Translations under genes and position numbers: made by a program | Shown: positions 52,998 through 62,201 of the stretch, in pieces | Numbering within the stretch: position 1 is the stretch's first letter | Layout of the letters: every line of letters begins with the position of its first letter | Notes under the pieces: model-generated | The model's input: the letters and a program-made list of their open reading frames with translations, nothing else | What the model was told of the DNA's origin: nothing | The model's database searches: none | Source: Actinokineospora auranticolor | Lineage (GTDB): Bacteria > Actinomycetota > Actinomycetes > Mycobacteriales > Pseudonocardiaceae | Length of the DNA: 64,000 bases | Direction of reading: 5' to 3' | NCBI RefSeq assembly: GCF_002934265.1 | Contig: NZ_PTIX01000009.1 | Span: forward strand, 1-64,000

Positions 52998-55900
52998 ATG
53001 CGATTTAGTGGGATTCGGTCTGCCTCGGGGAGGCCCGTCAAGGGCGCCCTCGGCAGACGGGTGTTGATCGCCTGCCTCGCGGCGGGCGCGGTGCTCGGGG
53101 TGGTCGAGCCCGCGGCGGCCGAGAAGGCGCCGGGCACCCCGGCGGTCGCCGCCCCGGACGCGGACCTGGCGGCCAAGGCCCGCCGCACGGGCAAGGCGCA
53201 GGAGGTGCCGGACCGCACCAACGAGACCTCCCAGGTGTTCGTCGAGCCGGATGGCTCGTACCGCCTGCACAAGACCGCCTTGCCCACCAGGGTGCGCAAG
53301 GGAAACACCTGGCGCGACATCGACACCACGCTCGCCGTCCGTCCCGATGGGATGGTCGCGCCCGCGGCGTCGACCGCCGACGTCGCGTTCTCCGGTGGTG
53401 GTGACGGTCCCGCGATCACCTTCACCGACGGGGACAAGCAGCTCGCCCTGCACTGGAAGGGCACCCTGCCCAAGCCCGCGCTGGACGGCGCCCGGGCCAC
53501 CTACCGCGACGTGCTGCCGGGTGTGGACCTGCGGTTGACCGCTGAGTCGACCAACTTCTCGCAGGTGCTGGTCGTGCACAGCGCGGAAGCGGCGAAGCAG
53601 CCCGGGTTGGCGGAGCTGCGGTTCACCGCGGTCGGCTCCGGCGTCACGGTCCGCAGCACGGACGACGGCGCGTTCACCGCCGTCGGGGCCGACGGCGCGA
53701 CGGTGTTCCAGGGGTCCACCCCGGTGATGTGGGACTCGACCACCGACCAGCAGGCGGGACCGGCGCGGATCGCCGACGGCTTCGGCGCCGGGCGGGTCGC
53801 GAAGGTGCGCGCGCGCACCGAACCCGCCGCGGCCAAGCGGGCCGTGCCCGGCAAGTCCACATTGGACATGGTGATCACCCCCGACCAGCAGGCGCTGACC
53901 GGCCCGGAGGTGCGCTACCCGGTCTACATCGACCCGATCTACTCCAAGTCCAAGGCCAACTTCGCCGGGTTCACCAGCAACGGCTGGTACTACTTCGACG
54001 TCAACATGCTCGCCCAGGTGGGCTACTGCAACTGGGGAGCCGAGTGCGGGGCGGTGTTCGTCGCCCGGTCGTTCTTCCGGTTCACCACCCCCGAACTTCA
54101 GGCGCGCAACGGGCGCCAAGCGGTGCTGCACAAGTCGTTCTTCTACGCCTGGCAGGCGCACGGCACCAGCTGCACCGATGAGCAGGTCGCGCTCTACCAC
54201 ACCGGCGAGTACTCCGGTGCCACCCGCTGGCCCGGCCCCTCCGGCTACCAGGTCAGCACAGCGGTCTCGCACGCGGGCGACCAGTGCGGGGGTACGGCCT
54301 CCGTGGCGTTCAACGCCAACGCCGCGGTGCAGACCACGATCAACACCAACGCCTCGACCATGGTGCTCGCCCTGATGTCGCCGAACGAGGGCAACAAGTA
54401 CCAGTGGAAGAAGTTCATCAACAACCCCGCGCTCGACATCTACTTCTCCTTCCCGCCGCAGATGCCGACCGGTCTCGGGTTGCAGAACGGCGTCCTCTGC
54501 GACAACCGGCTGATCTCGCCGACCTCGACCCCGACGGTCCTGGCGTCCGCTGTGGACAACAACGACCCGCCGCTGAACATCAGCCTCGGTTACCAGCTGT
54601 TCAACTACCCCGGCAACCAGGTGGTGCACTCCGGGTCGACCACCATCGCCTCCGGGGCCACGGGTGCCTGGACGGCGCCCGCACCGGTCGGGGACGGCGC
54701 CTACTACGCGCGGGTCTCCTCGACGAACATCTTCCCCGGTGAACCCGGCTACGGCCTGGGTTCCGGGGCCACCCAGGACCTCTGGTTCGACGTGATGGCC
54801 GCGCCGCTGACCAAGACCCCGGTGGTGCGGGAGAGCCCGGACTACCCGCGCGGCCAGTGGGGTGCGCAAGCGGGCTCCCCCGGGGACTTCCGCGTGTCCT
54901 ACGAGGGCGGTGGGATCGTCGGTTTCGCCTACACCTTCAACGGTTCCGGAACGCAAGCCGTGCCCGCCACGACCGACTGCGACTACGACCGCGCCTTCGG
55001 CACCAGCGGCGGCTGGGTGTCCTCCGCCGGTGAGGCGACCATCCCGGTGCCGAAGAACCTCAGCCCGGGCAGGCACACCCTGCACGTGAAGGCGTTCGAC
55101 ATGGCGCACAAGATGTCCGCCGAGTCGCAGGTCTACGAGTTCTGGGTCGCGCCGAACCTCTCCGGCGCGGGCCAGGTGTGGCTGGAGGCGGAGAACCTCG
55201 TGTCCTCCCAGCCCCCCGGGCAGAACCGGCCGCTGACGCCGCAGAACAACTGCTGCTCCACCGTCTGGTCGGGCGGCGCGCAGCTGATGTTCCAGGGCAA
55301 CGCGGCGGGCCAGTCGTTCACCATGGACGTGCCGGTGGCGACCGCGGGCGACTACCTGGTCGGCACCGGTCTCACCACCGCGCTCGACTACGGCACCACC
55401 ACGTTCAAGCTCGACGGCGTCGCCGTCGGCCAGACCGGTGAGTCGTCTCCCCTCGGCACACCGGTCGACAACTTCGACCCCACCCGGGTCCGGCACCGGC
55501 ACGTGACGCTCGGCGCGCACCGCCTCACCGCGGGCACGCACAAGATCACCGTCACCGTCGCGGGCACCAACCCGGGCTCGGTCGGCGCCCGCTACTTCGC
55601 GGGCGTGGACTACGTCTCCCTCGGGTCCACGACCCGGCTCGAGGCGGAGAACGACGTCCAGGTCCCGGTGACCCAGCCCGCGGGGCAGAACCTCGCGGTG
55701 ACCGTGTCGCCGACCGACCCGACCTCGGGTGGCAAGTGGTCGCAGGGCGCCGCGCGCGGTGTCGTGTTCACCGCCGCGGGCCAGCAGCTGCGCGCGCAGT
55801 TCACCGCCCCGATCGCCGCCGACTACAGCATCGGGCTGGGCGCGCTCAGCGACCGCTCCGCCGCGAAGTTCACCTACCGGGTGGACGACGTGGTCCTCAA

Positions 55901-58478
55901 CCGGACCGACACCCAGCCCTGGGGTCGCGGTACGCCGAACCCGGACACCGTGGAGCACGTGGCGCTGGGCGGGCTGCACCTGGCCGCGGGGACCCACACG
56001 CTGTCGGTCACGCTGGCCACCGGCGACCCGGCGGCCGACGAGGCGTTCTGGCTCGACTACCTGCGGATCACGCCGATCACCGGCGCGACCGCGGCCGACT
56101 TCGCCTCGGCCATGAACAACAAGGGCACCGCGGTGGGCGGGTCCGTCGCCGACCTCGACTTCCAGGGCTACGGGATGACCCCGCAGTCGCTGGCCGACAT
56201 CGGGTTGGCGCCCGGTTCGGCGAAGACCGTCGACGGCGCGACGTTCGTACTGCCCGCCGCGACCGCCGCGGGCGACAACGTGGTGGCGCTGGGGCAGAAG
56301 ATCCCGTTCCCGGCCGCGCAGCAGGTCAAGGCCAACGCCGTCGGCCTGCTCGCGCTGAGCACCTGCGGCAACTCGCGGGCGACGACCGCGACCCTCACCT
56401 ACACCGACGGCACCACGCAGAACCCGGTGGTGCCCGCGGTTCCCGACTGGCTGGAGAGCACCGCCGCGTCGCCGCTGCCCGCGCTGGCGAACCTGAACGC
56501 CAACGGGTACGTGCAGACCGCCATGCGTCCTCGGGTCCACGCGGTCTTCATGCCCGCGGACCCGTCGAAGACGTTGCAGTCCATCACGCTGCCCAACTAC
56601 GGGACCTCGATGGCGGGTAGCTGCGGCGAGCCCGCGCTGCACGTGCTGGCCATGGCGCCGCGCAACGCCGCCCAGGGTTGGGTGGGGACGTGGGGTGCCC
56701 CCGCCGACGCGGTCACGGCCCCGCCCGGCGGCGCCGGGTTCGCCAACCAGACCCTGCGCACGATCGTCCGCCCGACGGTGACCGGCCCCCGGGTGCGCGT
56801 CCGCCTGTCGAACCCGTTCACCAAGCAGGCCGTCACGATCGGCGCGGCCACGCTCGGCGCGCAGACCGGGGCGACACCGGCCACGCTGGCGACCCCGGTC
56901 GCGCTGACCTTCGGCGGCGCCGCCGCGGTGACCATCCCGGCGGGTGGTGAGGTCGTCAGCGACGACGTCGCCTACCCGAGCACGACCGGCGGCAGCGGTG
57001 CGCTCGTGGTCAGCACGCACATCACCGGCGCGGTCGCCTACGCACCGGTGCACGCGCTCACCACGTCGCCGAGCTACCTGGCGTCGGGCAACCAGGCCGC
57101 GCAGTCGGCCGCGACGACCTTCTCGACCCTGCTCACCGGCACGCACTACCTGTCCGGTGTGGAGGTGTCGACGTCGACACCGGGTGACGCGAGCAAGGGC
57201 ACCGTGGTGGTCGTCGGCGACCAGTTCACCGGGAGCACCCCGAACAACTGGGTCGACCGGCTGCCCGCCGCCCTGGCCGCGCAGGGCGAGTCCGTGCCCG
57301 GCGGCCTGGTCGACGCCACCAGGCGCGGTGTGCCGCTCGCGGGCGCGTGGCGGCTGAACGAGGGGTCGGGCACCACCGCGGCGGACTCGTCGGGCGCGGG
57401 GGCGACCGGCACGCTCAGCGGTCCCGTCGGGTGGAGCGCCGAGCACGGCGGCGCGGCGGTGTTCAACGGCAGCAGCACGGTGATCCAGACCTCCGGTCCG
57501 CTGCTGGACACCATGGCCCCGTACACGGTGTCGGCGTGGGCGAAGGTGACGTCCGCGACGCACTTCTCCGCGGTGGTCAGCCAGAGCCAGACCTGGGAGC
57601 CGACGTTCGTCCTGGAGTACAACTCCGCCGTCGGCGCCTGGTCGCTGACGGCACCCAACCAGGACACCTCGGCGCCGTCGGCCTACCCGGCCGCGCGGTC
57701 GGGTCCCGCGCCGCTCAACACCTGGACGCACCTGGTGGGGACCGTCGACCCGGCCACCGGTGACATGGCGCTCTACGTCAACGGCGTGCTGGCGGGCACG
57801 GCCAAGAACCCCACGCCGTTCGCCACCTCGGGTCCGCTGACCATCGGCGGGGTCAAGAACCTGCAGGGCCGGATGGTGAGCATGTTCGAGGGGCAGATCT
57901 CGGACGTGCGGGTGTACCGCCACCTCGCCTCCGCCGAGGACGCGGGCATCCTGTACGCGGGCGGCGCGCCGACCGGGCCGACGGCGGGCGTGGGCGCCGC
58001 GACGCTGGTGTCCGCGGCGTCGCGGATGAACGACACGGTGTTCGCCCGGCCGTCGCTGCGGACGGCGGTCGTGTCCGTCGGCGCGAACGACATCCTGGCC
58101 GGGGCGAGTAAGGCCACGCTGCTGTCCCGGGTGGGCGCGCTGACCAAGGCGGCGAACACGACCTCGGCGCGCTCCGCCCGGCGCGTCGACGGGTCGCTGG
58201 TGCACGTGATCGTCACGACGATCGCCCCGATGGGGTTGGCGGCGAACGACCCGCGTGAACTGGTGCGCCGCGAGTACAACGCCGAGTTGCTCGCCAACTA
58301 CGGCAACTTGGAGGCGGACGGGGTGATCGATGTGGCAGCCGCGGTCCAGGACCCCGGCAACATCCAGTCGGTGGCACCCGCCTTCCTCACCAGCGGAGCG
58401 CCCAACGGCGGCTACCACCAGGCGGTGGCCGACGTGGTGGCGGCGGCGGTCGCCACCTTCCCGCCGGTGGAGCTGTAA
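52998..58478 (+). CDS. giant secreted protein: DNRLRE-like, carbohydrate-binding, degenerate SGNH with inserted LamG
   Basis: The 1826-residue protein has a Sec signal peptide (MRFSGIRSAS...VLIACLAAGAVLGVVEPAAA). The first 400 residues match proteins that partner RHS genes ('TWRDIDTTLAV', 'ARATYRDVLPGVDLRLTAES', 'YPVYIDPIYS'). Two CBM-like units follow ('VWLEAENLVSSQ', 'TRLEAENDVQVPV'). From about residue 1230 an SGNH-hydrolase scaffold starts ('GWVGTWGAPADAV'), is interrupted by a LamG domain ('GAWRLNEGSGTTAADSSG' ... 'QISDVRVYRHLAS') and resumes ('VSVGANDILAG', Asn1697; 'GGYHQAVADVV', His1807). The nucleophile Ser is replaced (GDQ, Gln1409) and the Asp three before His1807 is Gly, so hydrolase activity is probably lost. 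Confidence 0.85.
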   Translation: MRFSGIRSASGRPVKGALGRRVLIACLAAGAVLGVVEPAAAEKAPGTPAVAAPDADLAAKARRTGKAQEVPDRTNETSQVFVEPDGSYRLHKTALPTRVRKGNTWRDIDTTLAVRPDGMVAPAASTADVAFSGGGDGPAITFTDGDKQLALHWKGTLPKPALDGARATYRDVLPGVDLRLTAESTNFSQVLVVHSAEAAKQPGLAELRFTAVGSGVTVRSTDDGAFTAVGADGATVFQGSTPVMWDSTTDQQAGPARIADGFGAGRVAKVRARTEPAAAKRAVPGKSTLDMVITPDQQALTGPEVRYPVYIDPIYSKSKANFAGFTSNGWYYFDVNMLAQVGYCNWGAECGAVFVARSFFRFTTPELQARNGRQAVLHKSFFYAWQAHGTSCTDEQVALYHTGEYSGATRWPGPSGYQVSTAVSHAGDQCGGTASVAFNANAAVQTTINTNASTMVLALMSPNEGNKYQWKKFINNPALDIYFSFPPQMPTGLGLQNGVLCDNRLISPTSTPTVLASAVDNNDPPLNISLGYQLFNYPGNQVVHSGSTTIASGATGAWTAPAPVGDGAYYARVSSTNIFPGEPGYGLGSGATQDLWFDVMAAPLTKTPVVRESPDYPRGQWGAQAGSPGDFRVSYEGGGIVGFAYTFNGSGTQAVPATTDCDYDRAFGTSGGWVSSAGEATIPVPKNLSPGRHTLHVKAFDMAHKMSAESQVYEFWVAPNLSGAGQVWLEAENLVSSQPPGQNRPLTPQNNCCSTVWSGGAQLMFQGNAAGQSFTMDVPVATAGDYLVGTGLTTALDYGTTTFKLDGVAVGQTGESSPLGTPVDNFDPTRVRHRHVTLGAHRLTAGTHKITVTVAGTNPGSVGARYFAGVDYVSLGSTTRLEAENDVQVPVTQPAGQNLAVTVSPTDPTSGGKWSQGAARGVVFTAAGQQLRAQFTAPIAADYSIGLGALSDRSAAKFTYRVDDVVLNRTDTQPWGRGTPNPDTVEHVALGGLHLAAGTHTLSVTLATGDPAADEAFWLDYLRITPITGATAADFASAMNNKGTAVGGSVADLDFQGYGMTPQSLADIGLAPGSAKTVDGATFVLPAATAAGDNVVALGQKIPFPAAQQVKANAVGLLALSTCGNSRATTATLTYTDGTTQNPVVPAVPDWLESTAASPLPALANLNANGYVQTAMRPRVHAVFMPADPSKTLQSITLPNYGTSMAGSCGEPALHVLAMAPRNAAQGWVGTWGAPADAVTAPPGGAGFANQTLRTIVRPTVTGPRVRVRLSNPFTKQAVTIGAATLGAQTGATPATLATPVALTFGGAAAVTIPAGGEVVSDDVAYPSTTGGSGALVVSTHITGAVAYAPVHALTTSPSYLASGNQAAQSAATTFSTLLTGTHYLSGVEVSTSTPGDASKGTVVVVGDQFTGSTPNNWVDRLPAALAAQGESVPGGLVDATRRGVPLAGAWRLNEGSGTTAADSSGAGATGTLSGPVGWSAEHGGAAVFNGSSTVIQTSGPLLDTMAPYTVSAWAKVTSATHFSAVVSQSQTWEPTFVLEYNSAVGAWSLTAPNQDTSAPSAYPAARSGPAPLNTWTHLVGTVDPATGDMALYVNGVLAGTAKNPTPFATSGPLTIGGVKNLQGRMVSMFEGQISDVRVYRHLASAEDAGILYAGGAPTGPTAGVGAATLVSAASRMNDTVFARPSLRTAVVSVGANDILAGASKATLLSRVGALTKAANTTSARSARRVDGSLVHVIVTTIAPMGLAANDPRELVRREYNAELLANYGNLEADGVIDVAAAVQDPGNIQSVAPAFLTSGAPNGGYHQAVADVVAAAVATFPPVEL

Positions 58479-58483
58479 GCGGC

Positions 58484-58525
58484 GCCGATCGCGCCCGGGG
58501 CTCCCCAGTCCCGGGCGCGATCGGC
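58484..58525. terminator. hairpin terminator after the LamG gene
   Basis: GCCGATCGCGCCCGGG (58484-58499) and its exact complement (58510-58525) flank a 10-nt loop. It starts 6 bp past the LamG stop and lies 15 bp before the end of the opposing AhpD-like gene, so it probably serves both. Confidence 0.85.
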
Positions 58526-58539
58526 GTTCCCCCGCGTGG

Positions 58540-59025
58540 TCAGTCGGCGAACTCGGCGAACATGCCCGGTTCGTAGGCGCCCGCCGGGGTGCGAGCGATG
58601 ACGTTGATCCGGTTGGCCGCGTTGATCAGGGCGACCTGGCAGATCAGGGCAGCGACCTGGTCGTCGTCGTGGTGCTTGGTGACCTCGGCCCAGGTCTCGT
58701 CGGTGACGCCGCGGTGGTGGTCGGCCAAGCGGGTGCCCTCCTCGGTGAAGGCGAGGGCGGCGCGTTCGGCGTCGGTGAAGACGGTCGCCTCCCGCCAGAC
58801 GGCGACGAGGTTGAGGCGGGTCTGGGTCTCGCCCGCCGCGGTCGCGTCCTTGGTGTGCATGTCGGTGCAGAAGCCGCAGCCGTTGATCTGGCTGGCGCGC
58901 AACGAGACCAGCTCCTGGGTGGCCTTGGGCAGCGGCGACTGGGCGATGACCATCGCGGCGTTGGCGAACCGCTTGCCGAACTTGGCGGCGATGGCGTTGT
59001 CGAACAGGTTGACGCGGGCGCTCAT
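58540..59025 (-). CDS. AhpD-like carboxymuconolactone decarboxylase family protein
   Basis: The 161-residue protein has the AhpD-type redox centre 'SQINGCGFCTDMHTKDA' (Cys50, Cys53, His57) and helical ends 'LVSLRASQI' and 'AALICQVALINAANRINVIAR'. Members act in peroxide or alkyl-hydroperoxide reduction, or as decarboxylases, and are the standard target genes of ECF41 sigma factors. It is divergent from such a sigma gene, and an ECF41-like promoter reads into it. The ATG at 59025 lies next to that promoter region. Confidence 0.9.
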   Translation of the reverse strand: MSARVNLFDNAIAAKFGKRFANAAMVIAQSPLPKATQELVSLRASQINGCGFCTDMHTKDATAAGETQTRLNLVAVWREATVFTDAERAALAFTEEGTRLADHHRGVTDETWAEVTKHHDDDQVAALICQVALINAANRINVIARTPAGAYEPGMFAEFAD

Positions 59026-59066
59026 GGGGTCGTCCTCACTCGTTGTCGTGCCGTGGACGAACACCA

Positions 59067-59145
59067 GATGCTCGCGCTGCCCGGTCTGTGACGGTGACGT
59101 GGGCCACCGGGGCCCACGTGTCACACCGCGGCGGCGGGCGGTGTC
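59067..59145. promoter_or_regulatory. paired divergent ECF41-like promoters
   Basis: Toward the sigma gene: TGTCACA (59119-59125), 16 nt, TGTC (59142-59145). Toward the AhpD-like gene: CGTCACA (59093-59087), 16 nt, CATC (59070-59067). The ECF41 consensus is TGTCACA near -35 and CGTC near -10. Identical spacing on both strands supports control of both genes by the sigma factor. Confidence 0.55.
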
Positions 59146-59175
59146 TGATGGACGCTGTCGAGGGAAGGAGCACCC

Positions 59176-60057
59176 GTGTCCGCGGATCCCGCCACCCAGG
59201 CGTTCGTCACGCACCGGAACCTGCTGTTCACCGTCGCCTACGAACTGCTGGGTTCGGCGGCCGACGCGGAGGACGTGCTGCAGGAGACCTGGCTGCGGTG
59301 GTCGTCGGTCGACCTCGGCACCGTGCGCGACCAGCGCGCCTACCTGGTGCGGATCGCCACCCGGCAGGGCCTCAACCGGCTGCGCGCGCTGGGCAGGCGC
59401 AAGGAGAGCTACGTCGGGCAGTGGCTGCCGGAGCCGCTGCTGACCGCGCCGGACGTGGCCGAGGACGTCGAGCTGGCCGACAGCGTGTCGATGGCGATGC
59501 TGCTGGTGCTGGAAACGCTCACCCCGACCGAACGCGCGGTGTTCGTCCTGCGCGAGGTGTTCGACTTCGGCTACAACGAGATCGCCGACGCCGTCGACAA
59601 GACCCCGGCGGCGGTCCGGCAGATCGCGCACCGGGCGCGCTCGCACGTCACGGCCCGCCGCCCGCGCGGCACCTCGTCACCCGCCGAGACCCGTGACGTG
59701 CTCACCGCGTTCCAGCGCGCCGTCGAGACCGGCGACGTGCGGGGCCTGGTGGACATCCTGGCCCCGGACGTGGTCATGATCGGCGACGGCGGCGGGATCA
59801 AGCAGGCGGTGCTCAACCCGATCTTCGGCGCGGACAAGGTGGCCCGCCTGCTGGTCGGCGGCACGTCCCGGGTGCCCGAGGCGACCATGCGCCCCATGGA
59901 CGTCAACGGCTTCCCCGGCCTGGCGATCCACCTGGGCGCAGAGCTGGACTCCGTGGTGGCCGTCCAGCTGGACAACGGCCGGATCACCAGCCTGTACGCG
60001 GTGCGCAACCCGGAGAAGCTGTCCCACATGGACCGGGAGACGGCCCTGCGCCGGTGA
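59176..60057 (+). CDS. sigJ: ECF41-family RNA polymerase sigma factor (SigJ-like)
   Basis: The 293-residue protein has sigma region 2 ('NLLFTVAYELLGSAADAEDVLQETWLRWSSVD') and region 4 ('LTPTERAVFVLREVFDFGYNEIADAVDKTPAAVRQIAHRARSHV'), followed by a SnoaL-like C-terminal domain with the ECF41 'GDGGGIKQAVLNPIFGADKVARLL' signature and the terminal 'YAVRNPEKL' segment. In ECF41 this C-terminal domain sets activity in place of an anti-sigma factor. Start GTG at 59176 after GGAAGGAG. It is divergent from the AhpD-like gene that such sigma factors control. Confidence 0.93.
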   Translation: MSADPATQAFVTHRNLLFTVAYELLGSAADAEDVLQETWLRWSSVDLGTVRDQRAYLVRIATRQGLNRLRALGRRKESYVGQWLPEPLLTAPDVAEDVELADSVSMAMLLVLETLTPTERAVFVLREVFDFGYNEIADAVDKTPAAVRQIAHRARSHVTARRPRGTSSPAETRDVLTAFQRAVETGDVRGLVDILAPDVVMIGDGGGIKQAVLNPIFGADKVARLLVGGTSRVPEATMRPMDVNGFPGLAIHLGAELDSVVAVQLDNGRITSLYAVRNPEKLSHMDRETALRR

Positions 60058-60067
60058 GGCCGACCGG

Positions 60068-60540
60068 TCAGCTGTCGAGGAGGCGCCAGGTGGTGAGGGC
60101 CAGGGTGGCTCTCGTGGCGCCTGTCTGGGTGGTCAGGTCGAGGTCGAGGGTCCTGGCGATCTGCTCCAGCCTGCGGGAGACGGTGCTGTGGTGCAGGTGG
60201 AGCAGGTCGGCGGCCTGGCGCAGGGAACCGGTGGCGCAGTAGGCGTCGAGGGTTTCTCGGTGTTCCGGGGACATGGTGGTGATCGCGGTGACGTCGGGGT
60301 TGGCGCGGGCGGTCGCTTCCGGGACGTCGGCCAGCAGGGTCAGGGCGCCGAGGTCGGTGTGGTGGACGACCGCCAGCCAGGCGGCGCCGATCTCCTCGTC
60401 GTCGAGGGTGATCGGCAGCGAGGTCGACGGCGCGGCGTCGCCCGGCGCGTCCCGGCCGTCGGGGGACACGCGCACGACGCGGCCGGTGCCGTGCAGGCGG
60501 ATGCCCGCGACGCGCGCCGCGACCTGGCGGGCCAGCCGCT
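60068..60540 (-). pseudogene. PucR-type regulator C-terminal fragment
   Basis: The minus strand encodes the end of a PucR/CdaR-type regulator: a GGDEF-like central remnant ('LARQVAARVAGIRLHGTGRVVRV', 'ITLDDEEIGAAWLAVVHHTDLGALTLLADVP') and the C-terminal HTH ('HRETLDAYCATGSLRQAADLLHLHHSTVSRRLEQIARTLDLDL'). The N-terminal sensory part is missing: beyond about 60540 the sequence belongs to an unrelated gene on the other strand. It is likely truncated by rearrangement; the HTH part may still be translated. Confidence 0.7.
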
Positions 60541-61822
60541 GCTCCTGCTCATGCTCGCCCTCTACTACGCCGACCCGGAAGTGGAGTTCGACGCTGGGCT
60601 CTCCACCGCCGACCTCTACGCGGGACTGCTCGACACCTACGCCCGCCGGGAGGCGACCAAGTCCGCGGGGTGCGCGTTGGACGAGGACACCGTGCGCCGG
60701 AAGGCGGCGGACCAGCTCCACCGGCTCGCCGTGGCGGCGCTCGGCATGTTCAACCGGGGCCGCCAGCACATCTCCGAAGACGAGCTGTCCGCCGACCTGC
60801 GGGCGCTGGAGATCGACGGCACCGGCGACCAGCTCATCGGGGAGTTCTTCTTCGTCCACATCAACCAGGCGCACACCACGAGAACCCAACGGGTGTACGA
60901 GTTCCTGCACGCCACCTTCGCCGAGTACCTGGTCGCGGTCCGCGCGTGCGAGGTCCTGCTCGTCGCGGTGGCGACCATGCGGGCCGGTGCCCGCAAGTCC
61001 GTCGACGACGAGCTGTGCACCCTGCTGTCGCACCAACCGCTGTCCACCCAGGCACCGGTCCTGGAGTTCGCGGCCGAGTGGATGGCCAACCGGGACGTGG
61101 CCGAACGCGCCGAGCTGGCGGGCGCGCTGGACCGGCTGATCGCCGAGCACCGCAGCCGACCGCCGTCCCCCCGCTACACGACCTACCAACCCCTGGAACC
61201 GGACCGGATCCGAGCCACCGCCGCCTACTGCGCGAACCTGGTCCTGCTCCGCGCGCTCGCCCTGGGCGAGGAGAACCCCTCGTTCGACGGCGCCCGGTGG
61301 CCGCGGTGCGTCGCGCTGTTCGAAGCGGGTCTCGACCACAGCGCCTACACGTCCGTCCTTTAGCGATTTACCAGGACAGACCGGAACATCCTGTGGTTCC
61401 ACCTCGGCGGAACCGCGGAAACCACCGCCGTCCAACGCGCCCTGGCACAGGACGACAAAACCCTCGCCGAGGACATCCGCGTCGGCGCCGCGCTCCGCAG
61501 CCCGAAGCCCTTGCACCAGGACACCCATCCGTCGCTGTCGCCGCACGAGTTCGCGACACTCGTCCTCCGCGTCCTGCAGGCACTGCCGTACGCGGGCGAC
61601 TGGCCGAGGTTCGAGTTGCCCGAGCTCGAGAACGAGACGAGACTCGCGCAGATCGCCTGGGACCTGGTGGAGTACCGGCTGGGACCCTGGCAACCGAAGG
61701 TCGCGGGCGATCTCGCCGCTTGGGCGCTGCGCACCTCGCCGCTGCGCCCGTCACCGGCCAGCATCGGCGAGATCACCCGGCGGCACCCCGAGGTCAGGCA
61801 CGCGCTCCGACAGGCGCCTTAG
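60530..61822 (+). pseudogene. NACHT-type STAND NTPase C-terminal fragment with in-frame stop
   Basis: From about 60530 the plus strand reads 'QPLLLLMLALYYADPEVEF', 'YEFLHATFAEYLVAVRACEVL' and further helical sequence typical of the part after the NTPase core in NACHT/STAND proteins. The P-loop is absent because the fragment begins at the junction with the PucR remnant. A TAG at 61361-61363 interrupts it; the same frame then continues to 61822 ('HLGGTAETTAVQRALAQDD', 'LSPHEFATLVLRVLQALPY'). It is a decayed defence or signalling gene. Its last 29 bp overlap the opposing membrane-protein gene. Confidence 0.7.
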
Positions 61823-62201
61823 CGCGGGTGAGGACGACGCAGAGGGCGGTCTGGACCAAGCCGAACACGGACCAACCGAAGCGCTCCCACGGGCTCGGCG
61901 ACGCGGCGTTCATCAGGGCGCCGATGGCCATCAGGACGACGAGCGCCCAGGTCAGACGCCGGATCAGCCGGGGCGAGCCGGGTCTGGCCAGCACCTCGCC
62001 GCGGCGGAGCACGACCACGGCCGCGCAGGCCCAGACGACGACCGCGACCGCGCTGGCGACGCGCAGGCCCGCGGGGAGGTCCGGTCGGGTCCCGCCCCAG
62101 GCGGCGCGGCCGAGCGGGGCGCCCAGGGCCAGGGCCAGTTGGAAGGCGGACAGGCCGGTGAAGAGGGTGGCCGCGGCGATGGCGGTGCGGCGGAGGGTCA
62201 T
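61794..62201 (-). CDS. four-helix membrane protein, PadR-linked
   Basis: The 135-residue protein has four hydrophobic helices ('AIAAATLFTGLSAFQLALALG', 'VASAVAVVVWACAAVVVL', 'LTWALVVLMAIGALMNAAS', 'FGWSVFGLVQTALCVVLT'), resembling small DUF3995-like membrane proteins. The ATG at 62201 overlaps the PadR stop (ATGA), so it is co-translated with, and probably controlled by, that regulator. Function unknown. Confidence 0.72.
   Translation of the reverse strand: MTLRRTAIAAATLFTGLSAFQLALALGAPLGRAAWGGTRPDLPAGLRVASAVAVVVWACAAVVVLRRGEVLARPGSPRLIRRLTWALVVLMAIGALMNAASPSPWERFGWSVFGLVQTALCVVLTRAKAPVGARA

Noticed and set aside
52866-58418. 1850-residue minus-strand frame opposite the LamG gene
   Set aside because: Composition is Arg/Gly/Val-biased with no motif; the plus strand encodes signal peptide, CBM-like, LamG and SGNH-like domains.
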